From: an uncultured Lachnospiraceae bacterium
Lineage (GTDB): Bacteria > Bacillota > Clostridia > Lachnospirales > Lachnospiraceae
DNA: 64,000 bases
Assembly: GCA_910584915.1 (NCBI GenBank)
Contig: CAJUDM010000027.1
Coordinates: forward strand, 5,564 to 69,563
Direction of reading: 5' to 3'
Shown: in pieces, positions 7,938 to 14,702 of the stretch
Layout: every line of letters starts with the position of its first letter
Position numbering within the stretch: the stretch's first letter is position 1
Program-made: the position numbers and the translations under genes
The notes under the pieces: generated by a model
The model's input: only the letters and a program-made list of their open reading frames with translations
What the model was told of the DNA's origin: nothing
Database searches by the model: none

Positions 7938-8852
7938 TCAAATCACAAACTGTTCCAGGTACCTCTTTGAAAGGCGGATACTGTCAAGCACCCTCTCCCT
8001 GCTCCCCTCAAACGCCTTGTCCTCCACCTCAATGCAGGTATAACCCTCATATCCGATATCGGTGAGCGCAGATACATAATATCCCCAGTCCACATCTCCG
8101 AGCCCCGGGAGTTTCGGCGACATGTATTCCAACGGATATGCCATAACGCCGCACTCTTCGAGACGATCCCTGTACAATTTGATATCCTTATAATGCACAT
8201 GGAATATCTTGTCCCTGAACTCATAGATCGGTTTTATATAATCCATCTGCTGCCAGATGAAATGGCTCGGATCATAATTCAGCCCGAAATACTCCGAATC
8301 GATGATCTCAAACAGCTTCCGCCAGATGACGGGCGTCGTCATAAGGTTCTGTCCGCCTGGCCACTGGTCTTTTCCAAACAGCATCGGACAGTTTTCTATA
8401 GCGATCCTCACCTTCTTCTCTTCTGCATACGCAATGATAGGAGGCCAGATCTCTCTAAAAAATTCAATGTTTTCCTCCACCGACTTTCCGGAATCACGCC
8501 CGATAAAAGTCGTCACCAGATTCACCCCGAGACGGGCAGAAGCTTCTATTACTTTCTTCAGATGCGCAATGTTCTCCTGCCGCTTCTCGAGATTGCCGTC
8601 CATCGTGTTCGGATAAAAAGCGAGCGCCGATATCTCCACGTTTTTCTTCTTACAGTAATCCAGGATGTACGCCGCCTTCTCGTCTGTCATTCCCTCCACA
8701 TCAATGTGGCTGACGCCGGCATAGCGCCGTTCCGCCTTCCCCTGAGGCCAGCATGCCGCCTCCACACAGGTGAGCCCCATCTCCGACACCGTATCTATCA
8801 TCTCCTCAAAATTCCAGCCGTCCAATATCGCGCTTACAAGTCCCAATTTCAT
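7938..8852 (-). CDS. Sugar phosphate isomerase/epimerase (xylose isomerase-like TIM barrel)
   Basis: A 304-residue protein of the AP endonuclease 2/xylose isomerase-like barrel superfamily, which isomerises or epimerises sugars, sugar acids or inositols with a divalent metal. Visible pieces are MKLGLVSAILDGWNFEEMID, VEACWPQG-like strand 2, LVTTFIGRD, the metal-ligand Glu in VRIAIENCPM, GLNYDPSHFIWQ (Asp/His ligands), IFHVHYKDIKL, the late LPGLGDVDWG segment, and the last ligand Glu in YTCIEVEDKAFEG. It follows a Gfo/Idh/MocA oxidoreductase on the same strand, a frequent pairing in inositol or rare-sugar catabolism. The exact substrate cannot be read from sequence. Confidence 0.87.
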   Translation of the reverse strand: MKLGLVSAILDGWNFEEMIDTVSEMGLTCVEAACWPQGKAERRYAGVSHIDVEGMTDEKAAYILDYCKKKNVEISALAFYPNTMDGNLEKRQENIAHLKKVIEASARLGVNLVTTFIGRDSGKSVEENIEFFREIWPPIIAYAEEKKVRIAIENCPMLFGKDQWPGGQNLMTTPVIWRKLFEIIDSEYFGLNYDPSHFIWQQMDYIKPIYEFRDKIFHVHYKDIKLYRDRLEECGVMAYPLEYMSPKLPGLGDVDWGYYVSALTDIGYEGYTCIEVEDKAFEGSRERVLDSIRLSKRYLEQFVI

Positions 8853-9004
8853 ATATTGTCACCATACCTTTCCACATCATATCACTTATTTTGTTTTAAG
8901 CCTTCTCAAATCACCGTCCGGACGGTATCCGGGGAGCGCACTCCGCGCTATCCTCATATCCACCCGCAGGCGCACAGGCGGGCAGCTCTGCGCGGTCCGG
9001 TCCT

Positions 9005-10039
9005 CTACACCCGGACCGCTCTTCCCTCCTCCGACGACCGGATGCTTGCGAACACGGCGCGCATCGCCTGGAGCACGCTCTCCCCCGAGATTTCCGGCGG
9101 CGTATCTTCCACGAGGCACTTCACAAACAGATCGATCACGCCCGAACTCGTCTGGTTGTCATTGGTCTGGATCTGGTCGATCTGATAGTCCGTCTCCGTA
9201 CCGTCGACATAAATGACTTTCACAGAATATTTCGGATCGTCATACAGACGCATGATGCCCTTTGTGCCATAGATCACAGTCGTATTGTCCTCCGCCCCGT
9301 AGTAGGTCCAGCTCGCCGTCATCGTGCCGATGGCTCCACTCTCCGTCTTATAGATGCAGACCGCGTTGTCGTCCACTCCGATCATTTCCCCCGATGCGTC
9401 CCGCTTATCCAACGTCGTCAGGACAGCCTGCGTCTCCACGATCTTTTCGCCCAGTATATACTGGATCAGGTCCGTTTTGTGGATCCCGAGATCTGCCATC
9501 GCCCCCATCGCAGCTTTCGATTTGTCAAAGAACCAGACGTTCTTTCCCGGATCCACGCTCCACGTCTCCGGTCCGCCGTGTCCGAAGATCGTCCGGAAGG
9601 TAAGCACCTTTCCGATGGCTCCCGCCGCGATCAGTTCCTTCGCCTTCACATGAGCCTTCGCCAGCCTCTGGTTCTGTCCAATCATCAAATACTTTCCAGC
9701 CTCTTTTGCCGCTGACACCATAGCCTCACATTCTTCCAGCGTGACTGCCATGGGTTTTTCACAGAGCACATGTTTCCCCGCCTTCAGCGCCGCGATGGAT
9801 ATCTCCGCATGGGCGTTGTTCGCCGCGCACACGCTGACCGCATCGATCTCTTTGTCCGCCAGCAGTTCCCCGTAGGATGCGTAAGCCGCAGCCCCATATT
9901 TTTTTGCCAGTTCCTCTGCCCTCTCTCTGTTCACGTCATAGAATCCGGTGATCTCCACATGCGGGTTCGCCGCATACTCCGGTATATGCCTGACCTGTGC
10001 GATCTTGCCGCACCCGATAACTCCGATTTTTATACTCAT
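9005..10039 (-). CDS. Gfo/Idh/MocA family NAD(P)-dependent oxidoreductase
   Basis: A 344-residue oxidoreductase acting on sugars, sugar acids or inositols. The Rossmann motif IGVIGCGKIAQVRHIPEY is at the N-terminus. The family signature around the active-site lysine, HVLCEKPMAVTLEECEAM, is at about residues 90-107. The C-terminal beta-sheet domain includes the conserved dipeptide motif in MADLGIHKTDLIQYILG with the catalytic His. A good ribosome site (AGGAAGAGGAGACGAAC) precedes the start. With the isomerase gene downstream, the ABC ATPase remnant just upstream and the divergent LacI regulator, it belongs to a sugar locus that appears to have lost its transporter. Confidence 0.91.
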   Translation of the reverse strand: MSIKIGVIGCGKIAQVRHIPEYAANPHVEITGFYDVNRERAEELAKKYGAAAYASYGELLADKEIDAVSVCAANNAHAEISIAALKAGKHVLCEKPMAVTLEECEAMVSAAKEAGKYLMIGQNQRLAKAHVKAKELIAAGAIGKVLTFRTIFGHGGPETWSVDPGKNVWFFDKSKAAMGAMADLGIHKTDLIQYILGEKIVETQAVLTTLDKRDASGEMIGVDDNAVCIYKTESGAIGTMTASWTYYGAEDNTTVIYGTKGIMRLYDDPKYSVKVIYVDGTETDYQIDQIQTNDNQTSSGVIDLFVKCLVEDTPPEISGESVLQAMRAVFASIRSSEEGRAVRV

Positions 10040-10071
10040 GTTCGTCTCCTCTTCCTGATATGTTCCGTTTC

Positions 10072-10467
10072 CTATTTGTCCGTGTTCTGCGCCCGCTTGC
10101 GGAGTTCCACAAATTTCTCCCTGATAACCGGTCCCACCGTCTGGATAAAGATCACAGGCTTTTTCCGGGAGAGCCTGTGTTCTGCAATCTGCATATTCTC
10201 CAGGATCGTCATATCCGGTATCACGGAATTTTCTTTCCTGTTGGATGGCAGCATTGCCACCCTGTTTTTCATGAATCTGTATATCCTGCCGTTAATCTTC
10301 TTCCCCGCCACTTCCACAGATCCGTCGTCATCTTCTGGGGCGTAGTCTCCGCGATCGGACCGCTGGATACAAACTTTCCGTTCCAGAAAACCGTATATCT
10401 GTCTGCGATCTCAAATATCTCCGGCATCTTGTGGGATATAAAGATAAAAGATGTCCCCTCCCTTTTT
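10072..10467 (-). pseudogene. Remnant of sugar ABC transporter ATP-binding protein (RbsA/MglA type)
   Basis: Two pieces in different frames align with different parts of an RbsA/MglA-type double ATPase. The first (10467 down to about 10316) reads SFIFISHKMPEIFEIADRY and WNGKFVSSG, the H-loop region after the first Walker B. The second (10317 down to 10072) reads EVAGKKINGRI then VAMLPSNRKENSVIPDMTIL and ENMQIAEH, the start of the second ATPase half (compare the family ALVPEDRK..GL...S..EN pattern). About 100 intervening residues, the N-terminal P-loop part and the C-terminus are absent. This is a deletion-ridden remnant of a ribose/galactose-class importer, located between the oxidoreductase and the LacI promoter region. 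Confidence 0.78.
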
Positions 10468-10492
10468 GATTGATTGTTGAGTTTTCTGTTTC

Positions 10493-10659
10493 TTTACATT
10501 ACTTTACAGTATATTTTCATTAATGTCAATTCTCTCCTCTCTATTACTCATCATTTTCCATAATATGCACGATTTTACCCGTCTATTTTTGTCATTATTT
10601 AACATAATATCGCCCCATTTCTTTACATTTTCTTTTTACATTTTACATTTTTCTTTACA
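10493..10659. repeat. Iterated TTTACA motifs in an AT-rich region before the LacI gene
   Basis: TTTACA occurs at 10493, 10503, 10622, 10635, 10642 and 10654; four copies fall within 38 bases just upstream of and inside the lacI-type gene promoter. The whole stretch from 10490 to 10680 is strongly AT-rich. No gene is visible here. Confidence 0.6.
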
Positions 10660-10682
10660 TTTTTATTCGTATAGGGTATAAT
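10654..10682 (+). promoter_or_regulatory. Sigma-A promoter of the LacI-family gene
   Basis: TTTACA and TATAAT are 17 bases apart, about 105 bases upstream of the start codon. The -35 box is the last of the iterated TTTACA motifs. Confidence 0.75.
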
Positions 10683-10788
10683 GAATAGAAACAGCAAGTT
10701 TAGATTTTTTATTTACAAAAGAAAGTTCCCTGCACAGATCAAGAGTCCCTAAAGGCAAATATACATACGATCAACGAAGGAGGTTCCC

Positions 10789-11781
10789 ATGAGTTCGAAA
10801 ATCACGATCACAGATATCGCAGACAAAGCAGGCGTTTCCATCGCCACCGTTTCCCGCATCCTCAATCACAAGGATACGGTATCACTCTCCACCAGGCATA
10901 AAGTGCTGCAGGCCATGGACGAACTTGGATATGACTCCGATCAGGTAAGATCCGCCTCCTCCTATCAGACAATCCTCACCTGTGTACCAGACTTTGCCAA
11001 CCCCTTTTACGCGCGCATCATTGATGGAATCCAGCAGACCGCCCACGAGAATGACTTTGAAGTGTTTCTGATCCCGACAAAAGACATTTATCTCGACCAT
11101 GTACATCTCACCAATCTGGTAAAAAAGGGCGGATTCAAAGGCGTTTTATGGCTCTCCTCCTCCCCGCCCGCGGAACTTCTCAATCTGATCAGCAAATATT
11201 GTCCCATGGCGATGTGCTGCGAATATCCTGACGATTATGAATGCTCCTATATCAGCATCGATGATGTTGCCGCCGCCTATAAAGCGGTAAATTATCTGAT
11301 CTCCACGGGCTGCAAAAATATCGGTTTTGTCAACTGCAGCCTGAAATATAAATATGCGAGGCACCGCAGGGAGGGCTATCTGAAAGCGTTAAAAAATGCA
11401 GGGCTGCCAGTTCATCCTGAATGGAATATTACGATCCCCTCCATTGATTATACGCTTGCCCATTCCGCCATCTCTCAGACGCTGAACGCCGAACAAATAC
11501 CGGACGCTTTTTTTACCTGCTCCGATGTATTTGCTGCCGCCGCCATAAATGCCGCGCAGCAACACGGTATCCGGGTACCGGAAGATATCTCTGTGATCGG
11601 TTTTGACAATGTGGAAACTTCCCGCATGACACTGCCCACGATCACCACGACCAGGCAGCCCTGCTTCCAACTGGGGCAGCAGTCCTGCTCCATTTTGCTG
11701 GAAAAGATTCAGAACCCCTCCACCCCTGACAGACAGATCCTTCTGAACACAGAATTTATCATACGGGATTCCACAAGATAA
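10789..11781 (+). CDS. LacI family transcriptional regulator
   Basis: A 330-residue repressor-type protein. The N-terminal helix-turn-helix and hinge read ITDIADKAGVSIATVSRILN (about residues 7-26), followed by a periplasmic-binding-protein-like effector domain: FANPFYARIIDGIQQTA, GVLWLSSSP, YISIDDVAAAYKAVNYLIS, CKNIGFVNCS, DAFFTCSDVFAAAAINAAQ and the C-terminal signature VPEDISVIGFDNVETSRM. GAAGGAGG lies 6 bases before the ATG. It is divergent from the isomerase/oxidoreductase genes, so it probably controls that locus in response to a sugar. Confidence 0.94.
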   Translation: MSSKITITDIADKAGVSIATVSRILNHKDTVSLSTRHKVLQAMDELGYDSDQVRSASSYQTILTCVPDFANPFYARIIDGIQQTAHENDFEVFLIPTKDIYLDHVHLTNLVKKGGFKGVLWLSSSPPAELLNLISKYCPMAMCCEYPDDYECSYISIDDVAAAYKAVNYLISTGCKNIGFVNCSLKYKYARHRREGYLKALKNAGLPVHPEWNITIPSIDYTLAHSAISQTLNAEQIPDAFFTCSDVFAAAAINAAQQHGIRVPEDISVIGFDNVETSRMTLPTITTTRQPCFQLGQQSCSILLEKIQNPSTPDRQILLNTEFIIRDSTR

Positions 11782-11805
11782 AGAGAGCAGGCAGATACAC
11801 GCAGT

Positions 11806-11847
11806 CACGGCACCATCCCAATCATTTATTCTCAGGATAGTGCCGTG
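11806..11847 (+). terminator. Stem-loop after the LacI-family gene
   Basis: An 8-bp GC-rich stem CACGGCAC/GTGCCGTG, extended inwards by TCC/GGA after a two-base mismatch, lies 25 bases past the stop. The following T tract is poor (TGAAAATCTGG), so termination may be weak or factor-assisted. Confidence 0.55.
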
Positions 11848-12094
11848 TGAAAATCTGGTCAGCCGGAAAACTCTTACCTCTTTATTTTTGATGTCTTACT
11901 TCTTCGCTTTCTCGGTCACGCAGGTATGCTCCCTCGTCTTTCTGTCATAATTTATTCCCGCCAACAGGATAAAGGAGTACCAAAACATTGCCCTTCAGCC
12001 CGCCCATATCCACCTGGATATATACTATTAAATATTAATTTCAAATCCCGCCTGACCCATACCTTATCCGCTTTATTTTTCTGCGGCAGTATCT
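11848..12094. other. Intergenic region between the LacI gene and the DUF362 gene
   Basis: Convergent genes flank this stretch. I see no complete gene. A 30-codon minus-strand frame ending at 11896 (FWYSFILLAGINYDRKT...) looks like the tail of a membrane protein, but it is too short to assign. The part nearest the DUF362 stop is AT-rich. Confidence 0.4.
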
Positions 12095-12979
12095 TTATGC
12101 TTCTATCTCTACCAGTTCATACTCCCTGCTGCCATATCCCAGCTCTGCCGCCGCCTCGATCGTGTGCACACCATGCCTCGACTCCACGCGCTCCAGGAAA
12201 TGCGCCCTGCCCGGATCATTGGAAGCATAGATCAGGTCAAGGCATGCCTGATCCAGCGCCACCGGATCAAGGGAAGACAAAATGCCGATATCCTTCATGC
12301 AGGGATCCTCCGCCACCGCACAACAGTCACAGTCCACCGAGAGATTGCACATGATGTTGATATAGGCAAGGTTCCCCTTAAAGTAATCCACCACAGAGCC
12401 AGCGGCATCCGCCATAGCCTCACAGAAAGTATCCTGTGGAGCCACATGATCCCAGAATCCCTCCTGAGTATCGGACTCTCCCGCCGAGTGGATCAGGCAT
12501 TTTCCTGCAGTCGACGCACATCCGATGGAAAGCTGTTTTAGCGCTCCGCCGTAACCGCCCATCGGATGTCCCTTGAAATGCGCCAGCACAAGCATGGAAT
12601 CATAATTTGCAATATTCTTCCCGAGGCGGTTTTCCTTCAGCGCTTTTCCGTTCGGGATCTCCACTGTCAGATCCGGTCCCTCCGAATCCAGGATATCGAT
12701 ATTGAAACATCCGGACCAGCCGTGCTTTTTCATCAGCTGTCTGTGTTTGGCCGTAGTATTCCTCGCGCCATCATAGGCGGTATTGCACTCTACCACTGTA
12801 GCGCCCACTTTCTCAATAACCGGCCTCCAAAATTCCGGACGCAGGAAATTCTGGTTCCCGTCCTCCCCGGAATGCACCTTAGCCGCCACTTTCCCGGTCA
12901 GGGGTTTTCCCAGTAATTCATACATCTCAAGCACTTTTTCCGGCGTGATCGTTCTTGTAAAATAGACTTTTGATTTCAT
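12095..12979 (-). CDS. DUF362 domain-containing protein
   Basis: A 294-residue protein with the DUF362 layout: SKVYFTRTITPEKVLEMYEL at the start, KVAAKVHSGEDGNQNFLRPE, the central VIEKVGATVVECNTAYDGAR, LVLAHFKGHPMGGYGGALKQ, and a cysteine-rich stretch (NIMCNLSVDCDCCAVAEDPC) that could bind an Fe-S cluster. DUF362 proteins are uncharacterised iron-sulfur-associated proteins, often fused to ferredoxin domains; no separate 4Fe-4S ferredoxin motif is present here. The ATG at 12979 is preferred because GGAGGGCTAT stands directly upstream. It appears to be a single-gene unit. Confidence 0.82.
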   Translation of the reverse strand: MKSKVYFTRTITPEKVLEMYELLGKPLTGKVAAKVHSGEDGNQNFLRPEFWRPVIEKVGATVVECNTAYDGARNTTAKHRQLMKKHGWSGCFNIDILDSEGPDLTVEIPNGKALKENRLGKNIANYDSMLVLAHFKGHPMGGYGGALKQLSIGCASTAGKCLIHSAGESDTQEGFWDHVAPQDTFCEAMADAAGSVVDYFKGNLAYINIMCNLSVDCDCCAVAEDPCMKDIGILSSLDPVALDQACLDLIYASNDPGRAHFLERVESRHGVHTIEAAAELGYGSREYELVEIEA

Positions 12980-13055
12980 ATAGCCCTCCATCCTTATCAT
13001 GTCCTTACTATAGTTTCCTGTCTATTTAACATTTTATCCCAATCCGCCTGAATTG

Positions 13056-14018
13056 TCATCTGATTTTTTCTGTTTTGCTGCTCTCCTCCGGAAGGACATT
13101 TTCCGTCTGCGCCGCGTCCTCCCCGATTTTCCGTCCCACGAGCTCATCGAGCTTTCCTCTCAATTCCTCCGCCGGTTTATCCGAGACGATCAGATGAACG
13201 AGTATGACACAACTGTCATTTCTCCAGATCTCTCCGGTCTTCTCCATATACTTTTCCGTCTCAAAAATATGTCTGGGAGGCAGCGTAAGCATACCGTCCC
13301 CGTAATACTCCGCCAGCAATACAATGTCCTCATCCAATCGGAACCGATGCTCCAGCCTCTCCGCCGATGATATGCTGAAGGAATTCCCGGAAGTACCCAA
13401 TTTCTCTTCCTCTCCGTTATCCTCTCCAGCCTCTGTCCCAGGTTCTTCGCATTGCCGGACATCGCTGTCGTCATCGAAAAGCAATCCGCAGGAGACCCCT
13501 TCACCGTCACAAGCCTTAACAACAATTCCCCGTACCGTATCCTTTCCTGTCCTGCCATGCGTTTTACCACCGCCTCATCACAGGAAAGTTCACAATCCTG
13601 TCAGGAGAGATAAGCCGAAAGCCACACAAGCGGATGATACCAGTACAGGCAGACGCAGATCATCCGCACAACGCCCCAGAGAGTATCGCCGTGGAAAAAG
13701 TGGCACATCTCATGCCTCAGAATATAGGGCAGAGCCTCTCTGTCCTCCGCCAATTCTGCCGGTATATAGATACACCGCCCGAACAGGCACGGCGTTGGCA
13801 GGCCCTCCACGCTGTAAACCCGAACTATCTTTCTTTCCGCAGCAGACCGTCCTCCCCTCAACTCTGTATCGCCTTTCCCCGCTCCTGTCACATTTCTCCC
13901 GCTGGTCTGTTCCCACTTTCCCGAGTCATTCTTATCTCAAAGGCTGTGTTCTTTTCTTCCCTCGCATGCAGTTTTTCTTCAAAGGCCTCCGCTCTTTCCC
14001 TGTCCGCCTGCGACAACT
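13056..14018 (-). pseudogene. Decayed BlaR1/MecR1-like (M56) sensor protease
   Basis: Pieces of an M56 peptidase are scattered over frames. From 13916 downwards: RVYSVEGLPTPCLFGRCIY, the zinc motif YILRHEMCHFFHGD, and YWYHPLVWLSAYLS. An in-frame TGA (about 13601) interrupts the protein, after which the same frame resumes with QDCELSCDEAVVKRMAGQ and TAMSGNAKNLGQRLERI, both typical of this family. Around 13400 the frame changes and a further 100 codons run to 13056. The N-terminal membrane helices are missing; only a charged EEKLHAREEKNTAFEIRM segment links it to the BlaI remnant. Such proteins sense beta-lactams and cleave BlaI. The nonsense codon, frameshift and missing sensor part mean it cannot work as one. 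Confidence 0.75.
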
Positions 14019-14020
14019 CT

Positions 14021-14269
14021 TTACTCCCTCATATCCTTCTCTGCTCTCTCCAGGATCCTGTGCAATTCCTCCACATCCTCCCTCGTCAGCGCCCGCTGCT
14101 GTACCATCGTATTTAACATCATGCCCATTCTCCCCTGGAACACCCGGTCCAGAAAATTCTCCGTCTCCTGCAGCGCCGCCTCCTCCCTCTTCAGGTCAGG
14201 AAAATACAGCTTCGCTCTCTCACCCTCCTCATAGTGGAGCGCGCCCTTCTCCTCCAGATTGCCTGCCAA
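14021..14269 (-). pseudogene. Truncated BlaI/MecI-type repressor (C-terminal half)
   Basis: The 82 codons match only the C-terminal part of a BlaI/MecI/CopY repressor: LEEKGALHYEEGERAKLYFP corresponds to the end of the winged helix, FLDRVFQGRMGMMLNTMVQQ and LTREDVEELHRILERAEK to the dimerisation helices. A full protein is about 120 residues. The DNA-recognition helix is absent, and the open frame enters the RelE-like gene upstream with only a TTG as a possible start. It is directly upstream of the broken M56 gene, so this is a dead BlaI-BlaR1 pair. Confidence 0.7.
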
Positions 14270-14282
14270 TAAATTCTGTCTT

Positions 14283-14534
14283 TTAAACTCTGATAACGCG
14301 GACTGTATCTTTTTCTGCTATGAGGAAAATTAAATATGTATTATATGCCCGGAAATACACTTCCAGCCCGTTTATTTTATATCCTGTGTTTTTATAATCT
14401 GTGGAAAAAGTTTCTAACTCTCGAATTGCCTTTTTGATCTTCTTAGAAAAATTCTCGGCATAGCCGCGATATTTGAAAGTAGTAAGAATATACTTCTTGA
14501 TATCTCCGATATCCGCAAGGGCATCTTTTGACAA
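14283..14534 (-). CDS. RelE/ParE-like toxin, probably 5'-truncated and orphan
   Basis: About 83 residues with the RelE/ParE pattern: LADIGDIKKYILTTFKYRGY, AENFSKKIKKAIRELETF, YKINGLEVYFRAYNTYLIFL and a C-terminal KDTVRVIRV. In-frame codons upstream (SREYKFLSKDA) look like the usual N-terminal beta strand, but there is no ATG there, only a TTG at 14534. No antitoxin gene is seen on either side: upstream is a repeat-like hairpin, downstream the BlaI remnant. The toxin would be an mRNA-cleaving or gyrase-directed protein if expressed, but a missing start and missing partner suggest it is inactive. Confidence 0.55.
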   Translation of the reverse strand: MSKDALADIGDIKKYILTTFKYRGYAENFSKKIKKAIRELETFSTDYKNTGYKINGLEVYFRAYNTYLIFLIAEKDTVRVIRV

Positions 14535-14569
14535 AAACTTATATTCTCTGGAGATATTTTCGTTTTAAA

Positions 14570-14601
14570 GTAACAGTTTGGCCTTTCGGCCTCACTGTTA
14601 C
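14570..14601. repeat. Perfect-arm hairpin, possible dispersed intergenic repeat
   Basis: GTAACAGT-TT-GGCC-TTTC-GGCC-TC-ACTGTTAC forms a 32-base hairpin of two perfect stems (8 bp and 4 bp) around a small symmetric bulge. It is followed up to about 14665 by AT/GC-alternating non-coding sequence with imperfect inverted pieces (for example AAAGCCGCATTTTGGC). It lies between the RelE-like gene and the large secreted-protein gene. It might be a REP/MITE-type repeat or a terminator for the gene at 14703. Confidence 0.6.
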
Positions 14602-14702
14602 ATGCATTCTCTGTACGTATCACAAAGTGCTCCAAAGCCGCATTTTGGCACCCGCGCAACTCACAAAATCACTTACAAAGCGATTTTATCCGCGGTCTTC
14701 TT

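Noticed and set aside
11896..11988. Minus-strand 30-codon frame resembling a membrane-protein tail (FWYSFILLAGINYDRKT)
   Set aside because: Too short and no recognisable family; a TGA stands just upstream in frame. Noted only as possible debris.
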